Source: Oligoflexus sp. (GTDB taxonomy: Bacteria; Bdellovibrionota_B; Oligoflexia; Oligoflexales; Oligoflexaceae). From it: a stretch of 64,000 nucleotides of DNA. The position numbers and the translations under genes are program-made. The number at the start of each line of letters is the position of its first letter. The stretch's first letter is position 1. The stretch spans positions 336,076 through 400,075 of the forward strand of contig JACMOC010000014.1 of the NCBI GenBank assembly GCA_014378195.1, given 5' to 3'. The notes under the pieces were generated by a model. It ran no database searches. It was not told the origin of the DNA and saw only the letters and a program-made list of their open reading frames with translations. This document shows, one piece after another, positions 36,923-46,882 of the stretch.

Positions 36923-37532
36923 TTGATTTCCGAACCTCAAGCTGCCGCTCCCCCGAGCCGTGCATCTTGCTTTCCAGCAAAAGCTCCAGTTGAGCATAAA
37001 AAGCAGATGAAGGCACGGAAACGACCATTTCATTGCGATACGCTCGATAGATCCAGCCCATCGTTTGCGAGACAGCATTGAGTTCGACGCTCGTCGCATT
37101 CAGTCGATCGAGGCCTCCCTCATCAAGTTGCGAAGGATCCTTATTCAAAGTACTGATCTCAGTATTGAACTGTTTAAGTAGAGGAAGATAATTGGGGAGA
37201 ATCGACTGCGCGAAAAATGAGATCTCTTGGAGTTTGGCCGCCTCCATCTCATCTTCGATCCACTCGGCCAGCTCAATCCCCGCGATTTTTTTTGAATGTA
37301 GGAAGAGGTACGTGTAGATAGCAAAATTAATGCTTTCTATGACAGTCTGCATGAAAACGCATGTGCGTGCGCGGAACAAAGCATTGGCGCTTAATTCCCG
37401 ATTCTTTAAAAAGTAATCGGCTGTCTTCAGGAGAAGTCGCTGCACTGCATTTGCTCTATCTGAAGGAAAAGGAATATTAGATATCGCATGGTTAGGCAAA
37501 ACAATCGATTCAACTTTTGACTGAACAGTCAC
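36762..37532 (-). CDS. Hypothetical soluble protein upstream of the truncated kinase
   Basis: Up to 256 residues, helical, no signal peptide, no membrane segment in its first 200 residues, with LAEWIEDEMEAAKLQEISFF and LNAVSQTMGWIYRAYRNEMV. I do not recognise a family. Its last ~55 residues overlap the kinase frame and look like a shadow of it. The kinase's GTG at 36922 overlaps a TGA in the third frame (GTGA), the usual coupling pattern, so the original stop may be there and a small frameshift may lie near the 3' end. It was probably a sensory partner of the kinase. Confidence 0.55.
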   Translation of the reverse strand: MTVQSKVESIVLPNHAISNIPFPSDRANAVQRLLLKTADYFLKNRELSANALFRARTCVFMQTVIESINFAIYTYLFLHSKKIAGIELAEWIEDEMEAAKLQEISFFAQSILPNYLPLLKQFNTEISTLNKDPSQLDEGGLDRLNATSVELNAVSQTMGWIYRAYRNEMVVSVPSSAFYAQLELLLESKMHGSGERQLEVRKSSEPFALAGPIPSLMLLSIALLERICLFICVSNRPSSAYPRALGFRVHSLHCVD

Positions 37533-37639
37533 TTTGATTTTCTTTTTACGTCTCTCGCATGTCTGAACAAAAGCGGCTTATATAAGCTGATCTGGTAAGG
37601 ACCGTTCGTTCAACTTCAAGACGCCTAATTTCACAGCGG

Positions 37640-38638
37640 CTAGAGCTCAGGTACGGCTAAAAAGTTCGCAGACTCCTCACTATCCAAATTGGTGAGTTCA
37701 TCTGAATTGTCATCGACTTCGGACCTTGCCAGACTAAGATTCGTTGCATCAAGTAAACTTGTTGCCTTCGATTGATCCGCATCGCGCGTCAATGGCGGAA
37801 AGGCTTTTTCAGCGCCAGTGATCGACTCGATAATGTTGCGGGCCTTTCCCGTAAGTATGGCCCTAAAGCCCGATTTCTTTTTCGCGGCCGGAGCGACGTG
37901 AGTCATGTAGATGGTTTTGAGTGGGCCTCTGACGACAACTTTAGGATTTACAATAAATTCCGAGCCAGGGGCAAATAGGACTTCTTTTTCGTACTTATAT
38001 TGGGATAACCAAGTGATGTCATGGCATTGACTTGATTTGATGATCCAAAGATAGCCGCCATTTTTAGCGAAATCGGTCGCAGCAGACTTACTCAAACTCG
38101 TGCTGAGAAAAGATTTTTCGGAATAACGCCCGACTTTGAGAAAATCATCCGTGAGCGCGATTTGTCTCGCACTTGATGTCACCCCGCGATAGACGATGCA
38201 CGCTTTGGTTGGAATCTTATTCAACCCCGACGCCGTGACTTTAACGATACCAACCATATTCGGTAGATTTCTAGGATCTTTGGTACGAAGCGCAAGATTC
38301 ACAGGAATATATCCTTTTGTGGTGTAGAGTCTCAACGCTTCAATCTCGGCATCAGTCATAGAGCCTTTTTTCTGTATTTTTCCCTTTGTGACATCGGCAT
38401 GTACTGCGAAATAGGAGTTGATCAGACTGCTTACTGATACTTCTTGCGCGAACAGTTTGTACACGGCGGGATCCGTGGTGGTATACGAAGTTAGATCGAC
38501 ATTGGTCCCCCCTAGGGCGGTTGTTACCGATAAGAGGCTTTCGTCTTGCTTTTTGCAGGATAGAAGCGAAGATGCGCCGACCATGATTATTACCGGAGGT
38601 AACAGGCGTAACAATCGAGCTTGTAAAGGTATTTGCAT
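37640..38638 (-). CDS. Secreted lipoprotein with an R-S-E ADP-ribosyltransferase domain
   Basis: 332 residues. Signal peptide with lipobox LLSC (Cys28). The R-S-E class motifs are in order: CIVYRGVTS (Arg151), SFLSTSLSKSAATDFA (STS at 179-181), and the ARTT-loop YEKEVLFAPGSEFIV with Glu217 and Glu219 (E-x-E, the signature of arginine-directed transferases). Upstream the helix ALRLYTTKGYIPVNLALR fits the same fold. Such enzymes move ADP-ribose from NAD to a protein arginine. Export as a lipoprotein suggests an exotoxin or effector acting on prey, host or competitors. No immunity gene is obvious next to it. Confidence 0.85.
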   Translation of the reverse strand: MQIPLQARLLRLLPPVIIMVGASSLLSCKKQDESLLSVTTALGGTNVDLTSYTTTDPAVYKLFAQEVSVSSLINSYFAVHADVTKGKIQKKGSMTDAEIEALRLYTTKGYIPVNLALRTKDPRNLPNMVGIVKVTASGLNKIPTKACIVYRGVTSSARQIALTDDFLKVGRYSEKSFLSTSLSKSAATDFAKNGGYLWIIKSSQCHDITWLSQYKYEKEVLFAPGSEFIVNPKVVVRGPLKTIYMTHVAPAAKKKSGFRAILTGKARNIIESITGAEKAFPPLTRDADQSKATSLLDATNLSLARSEVDDNSDELTNLDSEESANFLAVPEL

Positions 38639-38713
38639 TCCGTTCTCCCTATGACCTCAACTTATCGGAATAATAACCATAGGCTTTAAGGAATATAAAA
38701 ATCTGCCTAGCGT

Positions 38714-40988
38714 TTACTCCTTAGCGTTGATCTGATCTGCTACAAAAGCTGATTCGTTGATCGTCCGCAGCGCGATACGAAAACCATTCCCGAAGAAACT
38801 AAACATCTGCAGCGAGCTGTGATCGAAGTCCGGCTGCGTCGCGGTTAGGTTCCACGTGGTCGATTTAAAAGCGGCTTTCGAAACGACCGAAAGAGTGGGG
38901 ACGGCTTCAACAGCGGCGCGTCTCTCGGTGTCGGCCGTGTGGCAGCTGGCGCAATCAAGTGTCGTAGCATCGTGGGCATTTGGATTTTCGATGCTAAACG
39001 AATTTTTGACTTTGATTGCGGCATTCTCTGGAGTGGAACGATTGCCATCATATCCAAAGATCGATGCAAACTCTGGGTAAAGAGTATCCGTTACGCTTGG
39101 CAAAGGTGTAGGTGCACTGAGACCCGAAAAATCACCGTCGAGGCGCTGAACGAACTTTACCGTTTCACCCACGCCCCCGCCTGCCGCGCCCGCGCCTTGC
39201 CACACAAGACGAAGTTCGTGTGTGCAGGCCGCATCATTTTTCCCGACCTCCAGACGATCCGAACAAGGATCGATCAAGTTGTGGCAGGACGCACAACTGC
39301 TGTTGGTCAAGTGTTTCACGAATCGCTCACGCACGGTCATCTTTGCCGTTCCGACCGCTCCGAGGTCGAGAGGAGACACCGCAGGTGGAGGAGGAACGGT
39401 TTGGCAAAGGATATTTTCCATGATCCACGCACCGCGTTTCACAGGCATCGTATCGGAAGGCAGCGAAGCGACAGTCAACCAAGCGCCGTGGGTCAGCACA
39501 CCTCCCCGCACGTTGTCAGCCACCGGAACTTTTTTAGGAATCGCCGAACCGGGCACATTTAAACCATAATGTTTCGCAAGCCTGTCGTTGGCAAAGGTAA
39601 AACCTGGTGAAAGGAGATCAGAGATAGGTTTTCCGTTCGTAAGGAAGTCCCCGAACACCAACTGTGATTCCAGGGTGAAGGCGGCACGCAGATCGAAATC
39701 AAAATCTCCAAAAACAGTGACATCAGGATGAGCCTGATTGAGAAGACGGGTATAGATCCACTGCGAAGCGAACCCATTCACGAAACGAGTTGATTTAGGA
39801 TCTGCCAGCATCCCTTTTAACTGCGCTCCTAATCGAGTCGGATCACGCAACTCTTGACGATCCGTCGCAGCCAGCAATTCTTCGTCGGGAATACTGCTCC
39901 AGAGAAAGAATGACAATCGACTTGCTAAGGAATAATCGTCGATCGCAGCCACGCTTTTTGATCCTGCCTGTAGGGGATTCACAGCACGGAAAAGAAATTT
40001 TGCCGATAAAGTTACGGCTTGAATAATAGCCTGGTAGGCGTCCTTGTCGCTACCGCCTGCGGCTATTACAGACTTCCACATCGTGGCGAGGCTTGCCTTT
40101 TCATCGTCCGTTAAAGGACGTCGCCAGGCTTTTTTAGCGAAGGCTAGATAGAGATCGGACTTGCATTTTTCCAGGTTCGTCGCGGTAAGGCAGGCGTTCA
40201 CGCCTCTAGAACTTGGAGTGATCTCCATCTCCTTACTAGTAGCTAGTATGCTATCCACAACCAGAGTGTTAAAGATCGAAGCGGGAGCGTTGGGATCCAC
40301 TCGATTATCGAACGACAGAGATATCTGTATGGTCGCCCTTTGTCAAATCGATCGCAAAAACATTGGTTTCAGGTTCTCCCGCACCCTTGCTGTCGTATAC
40401 CGCAACAACTTTGCCATCGACCTTGACTGTCGATTTTGGATTCGCTGCATGTGTTGCTTTGCCTGCCATAACAAGGAAGAAGCTCAGCGATTCGTCATAT
40501 TTCAAGGTAAATGCGTAGGGTACGCTTCCTATGATGCTCCACGATGTTCCCATCGCATTACCGTTCTTGCCTCCCGCTTCTGTAACAAGATCGATGGCGA
40601 CTGTGCTACGGGGATGATCCTTCAACGCGGCGATTGCGATTTTCTCGGAGGCTTGATTCAATTGATCCGTGAGTGCTGGCGTCAATGATAGGTTGACGGC
40701 TACGTTATCAAAGCCATGAGTCGATGGATCTGTAGGAAAATCATCGGCTGGTCTGGTCGTGATGCCGAGAAGGTCCTCGATAGCATTGTTATACTCGTAG
40801 CGATTGAGACGGTGAAAAACCGAGGTATCGAGTTTGATCTCTACAATATTTGTCGTCTGATCCCCAGTCCCAGTGCTATTGCCTGCACCGCAGCTTGATA
40901 CGAAAAATCTCGGACGAATGGGTGCATGGTCGTAAGCTGCTCCCAGGCGAGCAAGTACAGGTGGCAATATTTTCAGGAAACGCCTCAT
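38714..40988 (-). pseudogene. DUF1592-family cytochrome-like protein, split by a frameshift
   Basis: The 5' frame (40988-40305) gives a DUF1587 domain (HRLNRYEYNNAIEDLLGI, DDFPTDPSTHGFDNVA) and a carbohydrate-binding-like domain, ending GDHTDISVVR then stop. The 3' frame (40300-38714) continues without a gap in meaning: DNRVDPNAPASIF, DUF1595 (KKAWRRPLTDDEKASL), DUF1592 (DDYSLASRLSFFLWSSIPDE) and DUF1588 with two heme motifs, SCASCHNLIDP and DCASCHTAD. The frames differ by one base near 40305. A restored protein would have about 755 residues. A separately translated 3' half would lack an export signal. A sequencing error cannot be excluded. Confidence 0.75.
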
Positions 40989-41245
40989 AAAACTCTTTTC
41001 AACCGGTATTTACTCTGCAAAGAATTAATGAAACACTAGACCCTCTTATCGGCCTGGAAAGCGAATATATTTAACTTTTTGGAAAAGGCTCAAATCCTCA
41101 AATAATACAGAGGGATAATGTCCCGTAGGATACACCACCCCTAAGTCTATACATATTCATGGTCTACCACGTCGAGCTACGGACGGCTTTCAGAAAAGGC
41201 TGATCATTAATTGGCTATAGGCCAGTGTCCTAATTAAACGCGAAT
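40989..41245. other. Intergenic region between DUF1592 gene and phospholipase D gene
   Basis: Just under 260 bases, AT-rich, no gene or clear signal recognised; probably the promoter of the - strand DUF1592 gene. Confidence 0.4.
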
Positions 41246-42919
41246 TTATCGGTAAGGACAAGCTAGAGTCGATGCCTTAGACTCTTCCCACACTTTATCC
41301 CAATATTCGTATTTGAATCGAGACGCTGCGCCTGCATCCGTCACGATATTGCCAAACTCCTGAAGATTGGCTTTATAGAGATTATGGGAGCCGATATAGA
41401 ACGCACTGTCATCAGCCATCACAAGTTTGGTGTGTGATCCGATAGGGGCGTTTTTCGCGTTAGGCCAACTTGATAGGGAGGACGAGAACCGAAAGGGAGC
41501 ATAGATGATGACGCGACAAGCCTTCGATTTTGCATCCGATTCCGTCATTCCATGACTACGAAATTTGTTAACGGCTGCTTCGAGAACAGCTCGATATGTA
41601 TCATTAGGGGCAACGGCACCATATCCGCCGATCGGAAATTTATTGGATTGCACGATCGTAATGGAGACCCCCCGGAATGCTGCTTCCACAATGGCATTGA
41701 GGGCAAAGGTGGCAGTCGGTCTGCTTACGATTTGATTATAGAGATCTTGCTGAATGATATAGACAGTGTTTTCAGCACTATTGATCAGTTCGATGATGGC
41801 ATCATCGGAGACGTTCGCTCCAAATACTCCGAGTCGCCCGACTGAAATGGACTTCACGTTGCCCCGTTCGTTGTAGTCAGGCTGTTTGGAAAAAGGCGCG
41901 AAAAGGGAACGAACCGATGAAGGATAACCAGCCCATTTCACCTGTTTTAAGGACCACAGCCGGTTGAGGAAATTGCGAGAATCCGCAGCAGCCTGCCCAC
42001 CATACTCAAGGGTGGTATCAAAAATCGGATTGATGCGCAGATAGTCAGCGTCCCACATGTTATGGCCACCGGAGAGCGCTCTTTTTCCGTCGGCAACGAT
42101 GACTTTAGAATGATTCCAGCTCACGGTATCACCGAAGGGATTGGTAAATACACTCCAAAGACTTTCGTTCGACAACCAAGCGAGGGTGATTTTTATTTTG
42201 TCGGCGTCAGATTCAGAGAAATTACTATCCTTGAGATTGGCTCGAAATGATTTTTCCAAATCATCCCTATACCAAGTCGGTGTGTTGAAAATATTTGCTT
42301 TGCTCGCATTGGCTCCCGAAAACAGCATACGGACGAGCGGCGGATTTTGTTTCTGAGTCAGAACAGTCAAAGCATTCAAAACAGCAGTTCGAAAACGCCC
42401 ATCGAACATGGAAAGAGATGTAATATCAAGCTCAGATTCCGCAGAGACCATAACGCGATAAAATCGGTTGAGCAGGTGATCCGAAGGCCCCAAACACATA
42501 TTCGGGGGCGTGTCGCCAAGTTTTGTGACTGCAGCTTCGAGACCTGTGCAATGAGTAGAGGTTGGGCATTCGTTGTCGCTCTCGCAACTGAGACGCAAAA
42601 ACTTGCGGTCGCAACGAGTCCCCGCGCTCGATGGCAAACAGTCGAGGGCAGGTGACAGGTCCTTAGCGTCCGCTCCCCACAGTGCATTCGGACTCTGAAC
42701 GATAAAATCGTCATTCAGGATCATAGTGCCAGAGGACCAGACGGAGCCTTTTTCCCTCGGATATTTTTTGTCAAGCGCCGCTACGATTCGACTATTTATC
42801 GCGTCCGCTCGCTCGGGCGTTGCGTTTTCGCTCAAACTGGACCGTCTCGATATCGTTTTACAGCTGAAGTTGACTGCCGACACAGAGAGATAAATTAAAG
42901 CGAGCAGCTTTAAGCGCAT
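41246..42919 (-). CDS. Exported phospholipase D-like lipoprotein with two HKD motifs
   Basis: 557 residues. Signal peptide with a possible lipobox, NFSC (Cys20). Two HKD motifs: NHSKVIVADGKRALSGG (His270, Lys272, Asp277) and SHTKLVMADDSAFYIGSHN (His496, Lys498, Asp503). A cysteine-rich stretch (about 94-142, CESDNECPTSTHC) lies before the first and is likely disulfide-bonded. The family hydrolyses or transfers phosphodiesters, either phospholipids or nucleic acid. An exported enzyme most likely acts on foreign or own membranes. It lies in the same strand group as the ADP-ribosyltransferase lipoprotein. Confidence 0.87.
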   Translation of the reverse strand: MRLKLLALIYLSVSAVNFSCKTISRRSSLSENATPERADAINSRIVAALDKKYPREKGSVWSSGTMILNDDFIVQSPNALWGADAKDLSPALDCLPSSAGTRCDRKFLRLSCESDNECPTSTHCTGLEAAVTKLGDTPPNMCLGPSDHLLNRFYRVMVSAESELDITSLSMFDGRFRTAVLNALTVLTQKQNPPLVRMLFSGANASKANIFNTPTWYRDDLEKSFRANLKDSNFSESDADKIKITLAWLSNESLWSVFTNPFGDTVSWNHSKVIVADGKRALSGGHNMWDADYLRINPIFDTTLEYGGQAAADSRNFLNRLWSLKQVKWAGYPSSVRSLFAPFSKQPDYNERGNVKSISVGRLGVFGANVSDDAIIELINSAENTVYIIQQDLYNQIVSRPTATFALNAIVEAAFRGVSITIVQSNKFPIGGYGAVAPNDTYRAVLEAAVNKFRSHGMTESDAKSKACRVIIYAPFRFSSSLSSWPNAKNAPIGSHTKLVMADDSAFYIGSHNLYKANLQEFGNIVTDAGAASRFKYEYWDKVWEESKASTLACPYR

Positions 42920-43017
42920 TTTTACTCCGGATTCAGGATTGATACTTTAGTTTATCACTTTCGAAGGGGGACAATACATCGTGAGCCAGGCATATTGTTC
43001 GCATCTATCCATAGTGT

Positions 43018-43035
43018 CGACGGTTTTTACCGTCG
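43018..43035 (-). terminator. Short hairpin at the end of the motor-like operon
   Basis: CGACGGT / ACCGTCG with a 4-base loop overlaps the stop codon of the last gene at 43027. No T-run follows on the minus strand, so terminator function is doubtful; it may protect the mRNA end. Confidence 0.35.
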
Positions 43036-44235
43036 CCGGACTTCCGGCAACACCCATTCGACGACAGCCGGCTTTTTATTGCTCCATAACGCCATCAAGG
43101 GCGAAGGCGCTCCTTGACGTTCGGCCCCTGTCTTTATAAACAGCTCGCGCCAACCCGAACTTGCTTCCATGGCATCAATCTTAAGTCGCCACTGATAGGA
43201 TCCGGGCGCTAAATTTGCACGGATTCGGCCCATCTTTTCGGCAAACAAGAGAGGCGGTCCCCCTACCGTTTTAACTTCGAGCTGAATCGATTTTTTTCTA
43301 AGATCAAAAGGCAGCTTCCAGAAAAACTCAACGTCCTGATATACAGCAACAAAATGATCCGGGGGGAAAAGGGCTTCGATTTCTGGAGATTCACCTTCAA
43401 ACACTTTCGCGACAGCCTTGGATGTTGGATTTTTATTTTTATTTATATTCGCCTTCTCGCTCTCGACCGAAAACGTCATAATTTTGGACTGCCACTCATC
43501 GTTTTCCGACAGGACTTGGACGTTATAAACACCGGGCTTTTCGACTCGCACGACATAGTAGGCTTGCTCGCTCACATCACGTGGGCTATCCGGACGAGCT
43601 TCGTTGGCATTCCAAAAGTGAATCTTGTAGGCTCCCTTATAGCCGGACGGCTTTTTCCAACTGAGACGAAGGTTTTGGGGAAAGCTGTTGACATGGATAA
43701 CCTGATCATCCCAAGGAGCCACGATAGCGATGGGTTTCGCTGATACACCGAGCGAAATTCCTGCGTCTTTAGAGCCGGATAAAGCGCCTAAAAACTCCGA
43801 AAACCGAATAGCCATCACTTGATTCCAAGCCTCTTGGAATAGTGCTCCACCTCCCGACTGGGTCGAGCCGGCCTTCTCAAAGGATTTATCAAAATAGACC
43901 GAGACCTTCACCTTGCGAATCATATGTTCATCGATTCGAGATACAAATGTTCGGTGGATTGTCAGTTCGTTCTCGTTTTTCGAAGTCCCGGTTCCGCTAA
44001 GAGAACGCATTCGTATGGAGGATTTTTCACCCACCATAAGCGTGTCGTCGCGATAAAGGATTTCGTTCTTTTTAAGGGGTAGCCATACATGAGAGAAGAG
44101 CCGGCGTGCCACCACAAAGCCAGACGTAGCCTCAACGCGATAGAGTTTTACGGCATCGCCTTTTGGGTCGGCACCCAGGGGAGAGAATCCCCAAAGCATG
44201 CCGATGATTAAGAAGCAGCGAGTGAGATAACGCAT
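43027..44235 (-). CDS. FecR-like exported protein, last gene of the MotAB operon
   Basis: 402 residues. Signal peptide MRYLTRCFLIIGMLWGFSPL with cleavage near GAD. The N-terminal ~100 residues look FecR-like (VARRLFSHVWLPLKKNEILY, DDTLMVGEKSSIRMRSL). Two Ig/FN3-like segments follow (about 185-265 with LRLSWKKPSGYKGAYKIHFW; about 300-380 with IEALFPPDHFVAVYQDVEFF and GSYQWRLKI). No enzyme motif. It is probably a periplasmic binding or scaffold protein. Its start overlaps the phosphatase gene by 28 bases. Confidence 0.72.
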   Translation of the reverse strand: MRYLTRCFLIIGMLWGFSPLGADPKGDAVKLYRVEATSGFVVARRLFSHVWLPLKKNEILYRDDTLMVGEKSSIRMRSLSGTGTSKNENELTIHRTFVSRIDEHMIRKVKVSVYFDKSFEKAGSTQSGGGALFQEAWNQVMAIRFSEFLGALSGSKDAGISLGVSAKPIAIVAPWDDQVIHVNSFPQNLRLSWKKPSGYKGAYKIHFWNANEARPDSPRDVSEQAYYVVRVEKPGVYNVQVLSENDEWQSKIMTFSVESEKANINKNKNPTSKAVAKVFEGESPEIEALFPPDHFVAVYQDVEFFWKLPFDLRKKSIQLEVKTVGGPPLLFAEKMGRIRANLAPGSYQWRLKIDAMEASSGWRELFIKTGAERQGAPSPLMALWSNKKPAVVEWVLPEVRRR

Positions 44236-46055
44236 ACATCATCCTCTGGATCAATGTCTCCCCGAAACTCATCCCATATTTTCATCAGTTCGCTTATGCG
44301 CGGTTCTTTTGATCCTGCACGAAGCTTTTGGACGGCTTTCGTAAGCCTTTTGTTACCCCACGCTTTCCCTGAGGGATCTTTGGATTCGGTCAAGCCATCG
44401 GTGTAGAGGATCATGTAGGATCCTTTGGGGAAGGGAATGCTGACTTTTTTTACGGCTACGGTTTCCGTCAGTCCCAGAACGTCGGAGGGGCCATTAACAA
44501 AGCGATATTTTAAAACGCCCTCTTCCAGGACCGAAAGAAAAGGCGGCACATGCCCGCAGAACACCATATCGATAGCAGAGCGGTCAGCGTAATGAACGCC
44601 TACGATTAGACTCACATGCCACGAGGTTTTCCCTAGATCAAAAAGAGCCATATTCACATCGCGAGTGAAGTCTTCAAGATCCCATGACCCTCTTGGCTTT
44701 TTTATATACATATTAAAAAAGCCTGCAATGATAGCAGTAAACATCGAGGCTCCGACTCCGTGTCCCGACACGTCGGCAATGACAAACAGGGTGCTGCCAC
44801 TCACTTCATCGTGTTTTGTGAAATACCAGTCTCCCGCACAAAGCGAAGCGGGACGATAGAGCGCATCAACGGTCAGGCCGGGCAACATGATTCGGTTTTT
44901 ATTTGGCAAGAGGTTGTTCTGAATGTTCTGCGCTATAACCAACTCGTTATGGAGCTGAACCCTCTCAATCTCCTTGGTGGCGAGATCTTGAATTTGCAAA
45001 TCGCGAGTTTGCAGACTTTCACACATAGTGTCAAAAGCATCGGCAAGTCGCTGAACTTCGCCATTGGCCTTTTTTCTTGCGCGACGGCGAAAGTTCCCGT
45101 TCGAAACATCTTCAGCCTGCGCCACCAGTTCTTGGATCGGCATCACGATCCGGCGCAGCGGAAACTGCAGAATAACCAATGATATCATCACGATGAAAGT
45201 GAATATAAAGAGTGATCGTTGCAATGTGTGCGAAAGATTCTCAAGGACATATTCCTTTTTGGTTTCGACAAAGAGGATGAGATTACTGCGAGGTATTTCG
45301 ATGAATGCGCCGAGTATGGCGTCTTCGCCCTTGGCCTCAACACTTGTGTAACCACGCGTCAGTGGCGAATCAAGAAAGGATTTTACCAAAGGTCGTTTGC
45401 CAAAATTGGTAGCCGTGATTCGGTCGTCGTTACTGTAGATGAGCCGGCCTTCTCGCGTGGTCAGATAGAGTGTTGTTCCCTGGTTGTAGAATCGTTTTCC
45501 ATCTGCTTTGGCAATGCTGGCTGGGATGCGCCAAAGGTTTAGAATGTCTCCCTGTGTGGGTAGCGCCTGAGAAGGAAACTCTTTAAAAGGCACAGATTGT
45601 GATGCCGGAACGAGAGCTGCCACATACGTGACTCCAGAAAGCTGGAAAACAGAAAGGGGACGTTCTTTGAAATTGAGCTCGCCTGGGTTGAGCCTAAAAT
45701 CCTTGAGTGATGTTTTGTCGCCAAGGTTCCCATAGAGTGTCTCCAGACGTCCCTGGGCATCGATTTTTGACACGACATCGGGATGTCGCCTCTCTCCCGT
45801 TGAGGTCTCAGATCGCAGCGAATCTTCAAGGTTGTTTTGGATAATATTCCCGGAACGCTCCGCATCGGCGGCAAGCAAACCGATCACGTCCTGGTACTTA
45901 GACTCAAAAATCGTAGCTGCCGAATAACCTCCGACTATAGCCACCGTTGTGATGAGCGATGCGCAGAGCAATAATGATATGAGGCCGCTTATGCCAAGCG
46001 GCTTTCGTAACTTTTTAAACCACACAAGAGGATGCGGCAAACTCAAATTTTTCAT
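44208..46055 (-). CDS. Membrane-bound SpoIIE/RsbU-type serine phosphatase with HAMP
   Basis: 615 residues. TM1 about 22-45 (GISGLISLLLCASLITTVAI), a periplasmic sensor region to about 285, TM2 (LFIFTFIVMISLVILQF), a HAMP domain (RIVMPIQELVAQAEDVSNG), a coiled coil and a PP2C phosphatase of the SpoIIE family with metal-binding Asp in CAGDWYF and IADVSGHGVGASMFTAIIAG, plus LYTDGLTESKD. Such proteins dephosphorylate anti-sigma-antagonist proteins or other partners. Here no STAS or anti-sigma gene is adjacent; its place after motB suggests control of the motor or a motor-coupled regulon. ATGA overlap with motB. Confidence 0.88.
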   Translation of the reverse strand: MKNLSLPHPLVWFKKLRKPLGISGLISLLLCASLITTVAIVGGYSAATIFESKYQDVIGLLAADAERSGNIIQNNLEDSLRSETSTGERRHPDVVSKIDAQGRLETLYGNLGDKTSLKDFRLNPGELNFKERPLSVFQLSGVTYVAALVPASQSVPFKEFPSQALPTQGDILNLWRIPASIAKADGKRFYNQGTTLYLTTREGRLIYSNDDRITATNFGKRPLVKSFLDSPLTRGYTSVEAKGEDAILGAFIEIPRSNLILFVETKKEYVLENLSHTLQRSLFIFTFIVMISLVILQFPLRRIVMPIQELVAQAEDVSNGNFRRRARKKANGEVQRLADAFDTMCESLQTRDLQIQDLATKEIERVQLHNELVIAQNIQNNLLPNKNRIMLPGLTVDALYRPASLCAGDWYFTKHDEVSGSTLFVIADVSGHGVGASMFTAIIAGFFNMYIKKPRGSWDLEDFTRDVNMALFDLGKTSWHVSLIVGVHYADRSAIDMVFCGHVPPFLSVLEEGVLKYRFVNGPSDVLGLTETVAVKKVSIPFPKGSYMILYTDGLTESKDPSGKAWGNKRLTKAVQKLRAGSKEPRISELMKIWDEFRGDIDPEDDVCVISLAAS

Positions 46056-46882
46056 GGTGTAGCCAGCCTTTTAATCGTGACTTGGACACGCCTATTTTTG
46101 GCCATGTTTGCTGGTATAGCGTTGCCTTTGCCATCGTGTTCCGGCATGAGCGGTTCGAGGTCGCCCATGCCAGCGACCTTAATCTTGTGCGGGTCAACAC
46201 CAAAACGAATGAGAACATCGGCAACCATTCCCGCTCGCAGTGAGGACAGAACAAAATTGTTTTTATAAAGACTGCCCGCGCTCGGAGCCACGCTATCCGT
46301 GTGCCCCGAAACGATAACCTCGCCCACATCTGCCGAAGTCGTGATATCAGCGGCAAGCGCTTTGATATAAGGAATCGCCGATGCATCGACTTCATAACCA
46401 CCTTTTTGAAATAAGGCATTTTCTGAGATGATAATGTCGACATAGGCTTTTTGAGTCGATTTTGAAACACCTGCTCCTGCGCCCGTATCATTCAACGTTT
46501 GCGAAAGATCCTCAATTGATTTGGAGACCTCTTTTTTTGCATAGGCTTTTTCAATCTTCGCGACGGCCTCTTCCTGAGTTCCGCCTAGATTAAGCATCGA
46601 AACAACCATACGAAGGGCCCGAATCTTGCGGACATCCTCCCCAAGATCGTCGGTCTGAACCTTGTCGATATCGCTTTTCTCTGTCGATTTAAAAGCACTT
46701 GCGATCTCGTCACTCATGCGCTCATATTTTTTGTCGTCTATAGTCGAAAAACTATAAAGAATCACGAAAAATCCGAAAAGAAGGGTCATCATATCAGCAT
46801 ACGAAACTAGCCATGACTCATCATGCGAGTCGTGAGGAGCATGCGATTTGAGCGCCCTTCGTTTGGTTAAGCGCGGCCTCAT
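46052..46882 (-). CDS. MotB-like stator protein (OmpA peptidoglycan-binding domain)
   Basis: 276 residues. A short cytoplasmic start, then the stator helix SWLVSYADMMTLLFGFFVIL with the proton/sodium-carrying Asp30 (equivalent to Asp32 of E. coli MotB). A periplasmic linker follows, and a C-terminal OmpA-like domain (GEVIVSGHTDSVAPSAG, LSSLRAGMVADVLI, MAKNRRVQVTI) to bind peptidoglycan. With MotA it would form an ion-driven motor unit. It overlaps both motA and the phosphatase gene by 4 bases. Whether it drives flagella or another machine cannot be read here. Confidence 0.9.
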   Translation of the reverse strand: MRPRLTKRRALKSHAPHDSHDESWLVSYADMMTLLFGFFVILYSFSTIDDKKYERMSDEIASAFKSTEKSDIDKVQTDDLGEDVRKIRALRMVVSMLNLGGTQEEAVAKIEKAYAKKEVSKSIEDLSQTLNDTGAGAGVSKSTQKAYVDIIISENALFQKGGYEVDASAIPYIKALAADITTSADVGEVIVSGHTDSVAPSAGSLYKNNFVLSSLRAGMVADVLIRFGVDPHKIKVAGMGDLEPLMPEHDGKGNAIPANMAKNRRVQVTIKRLATP

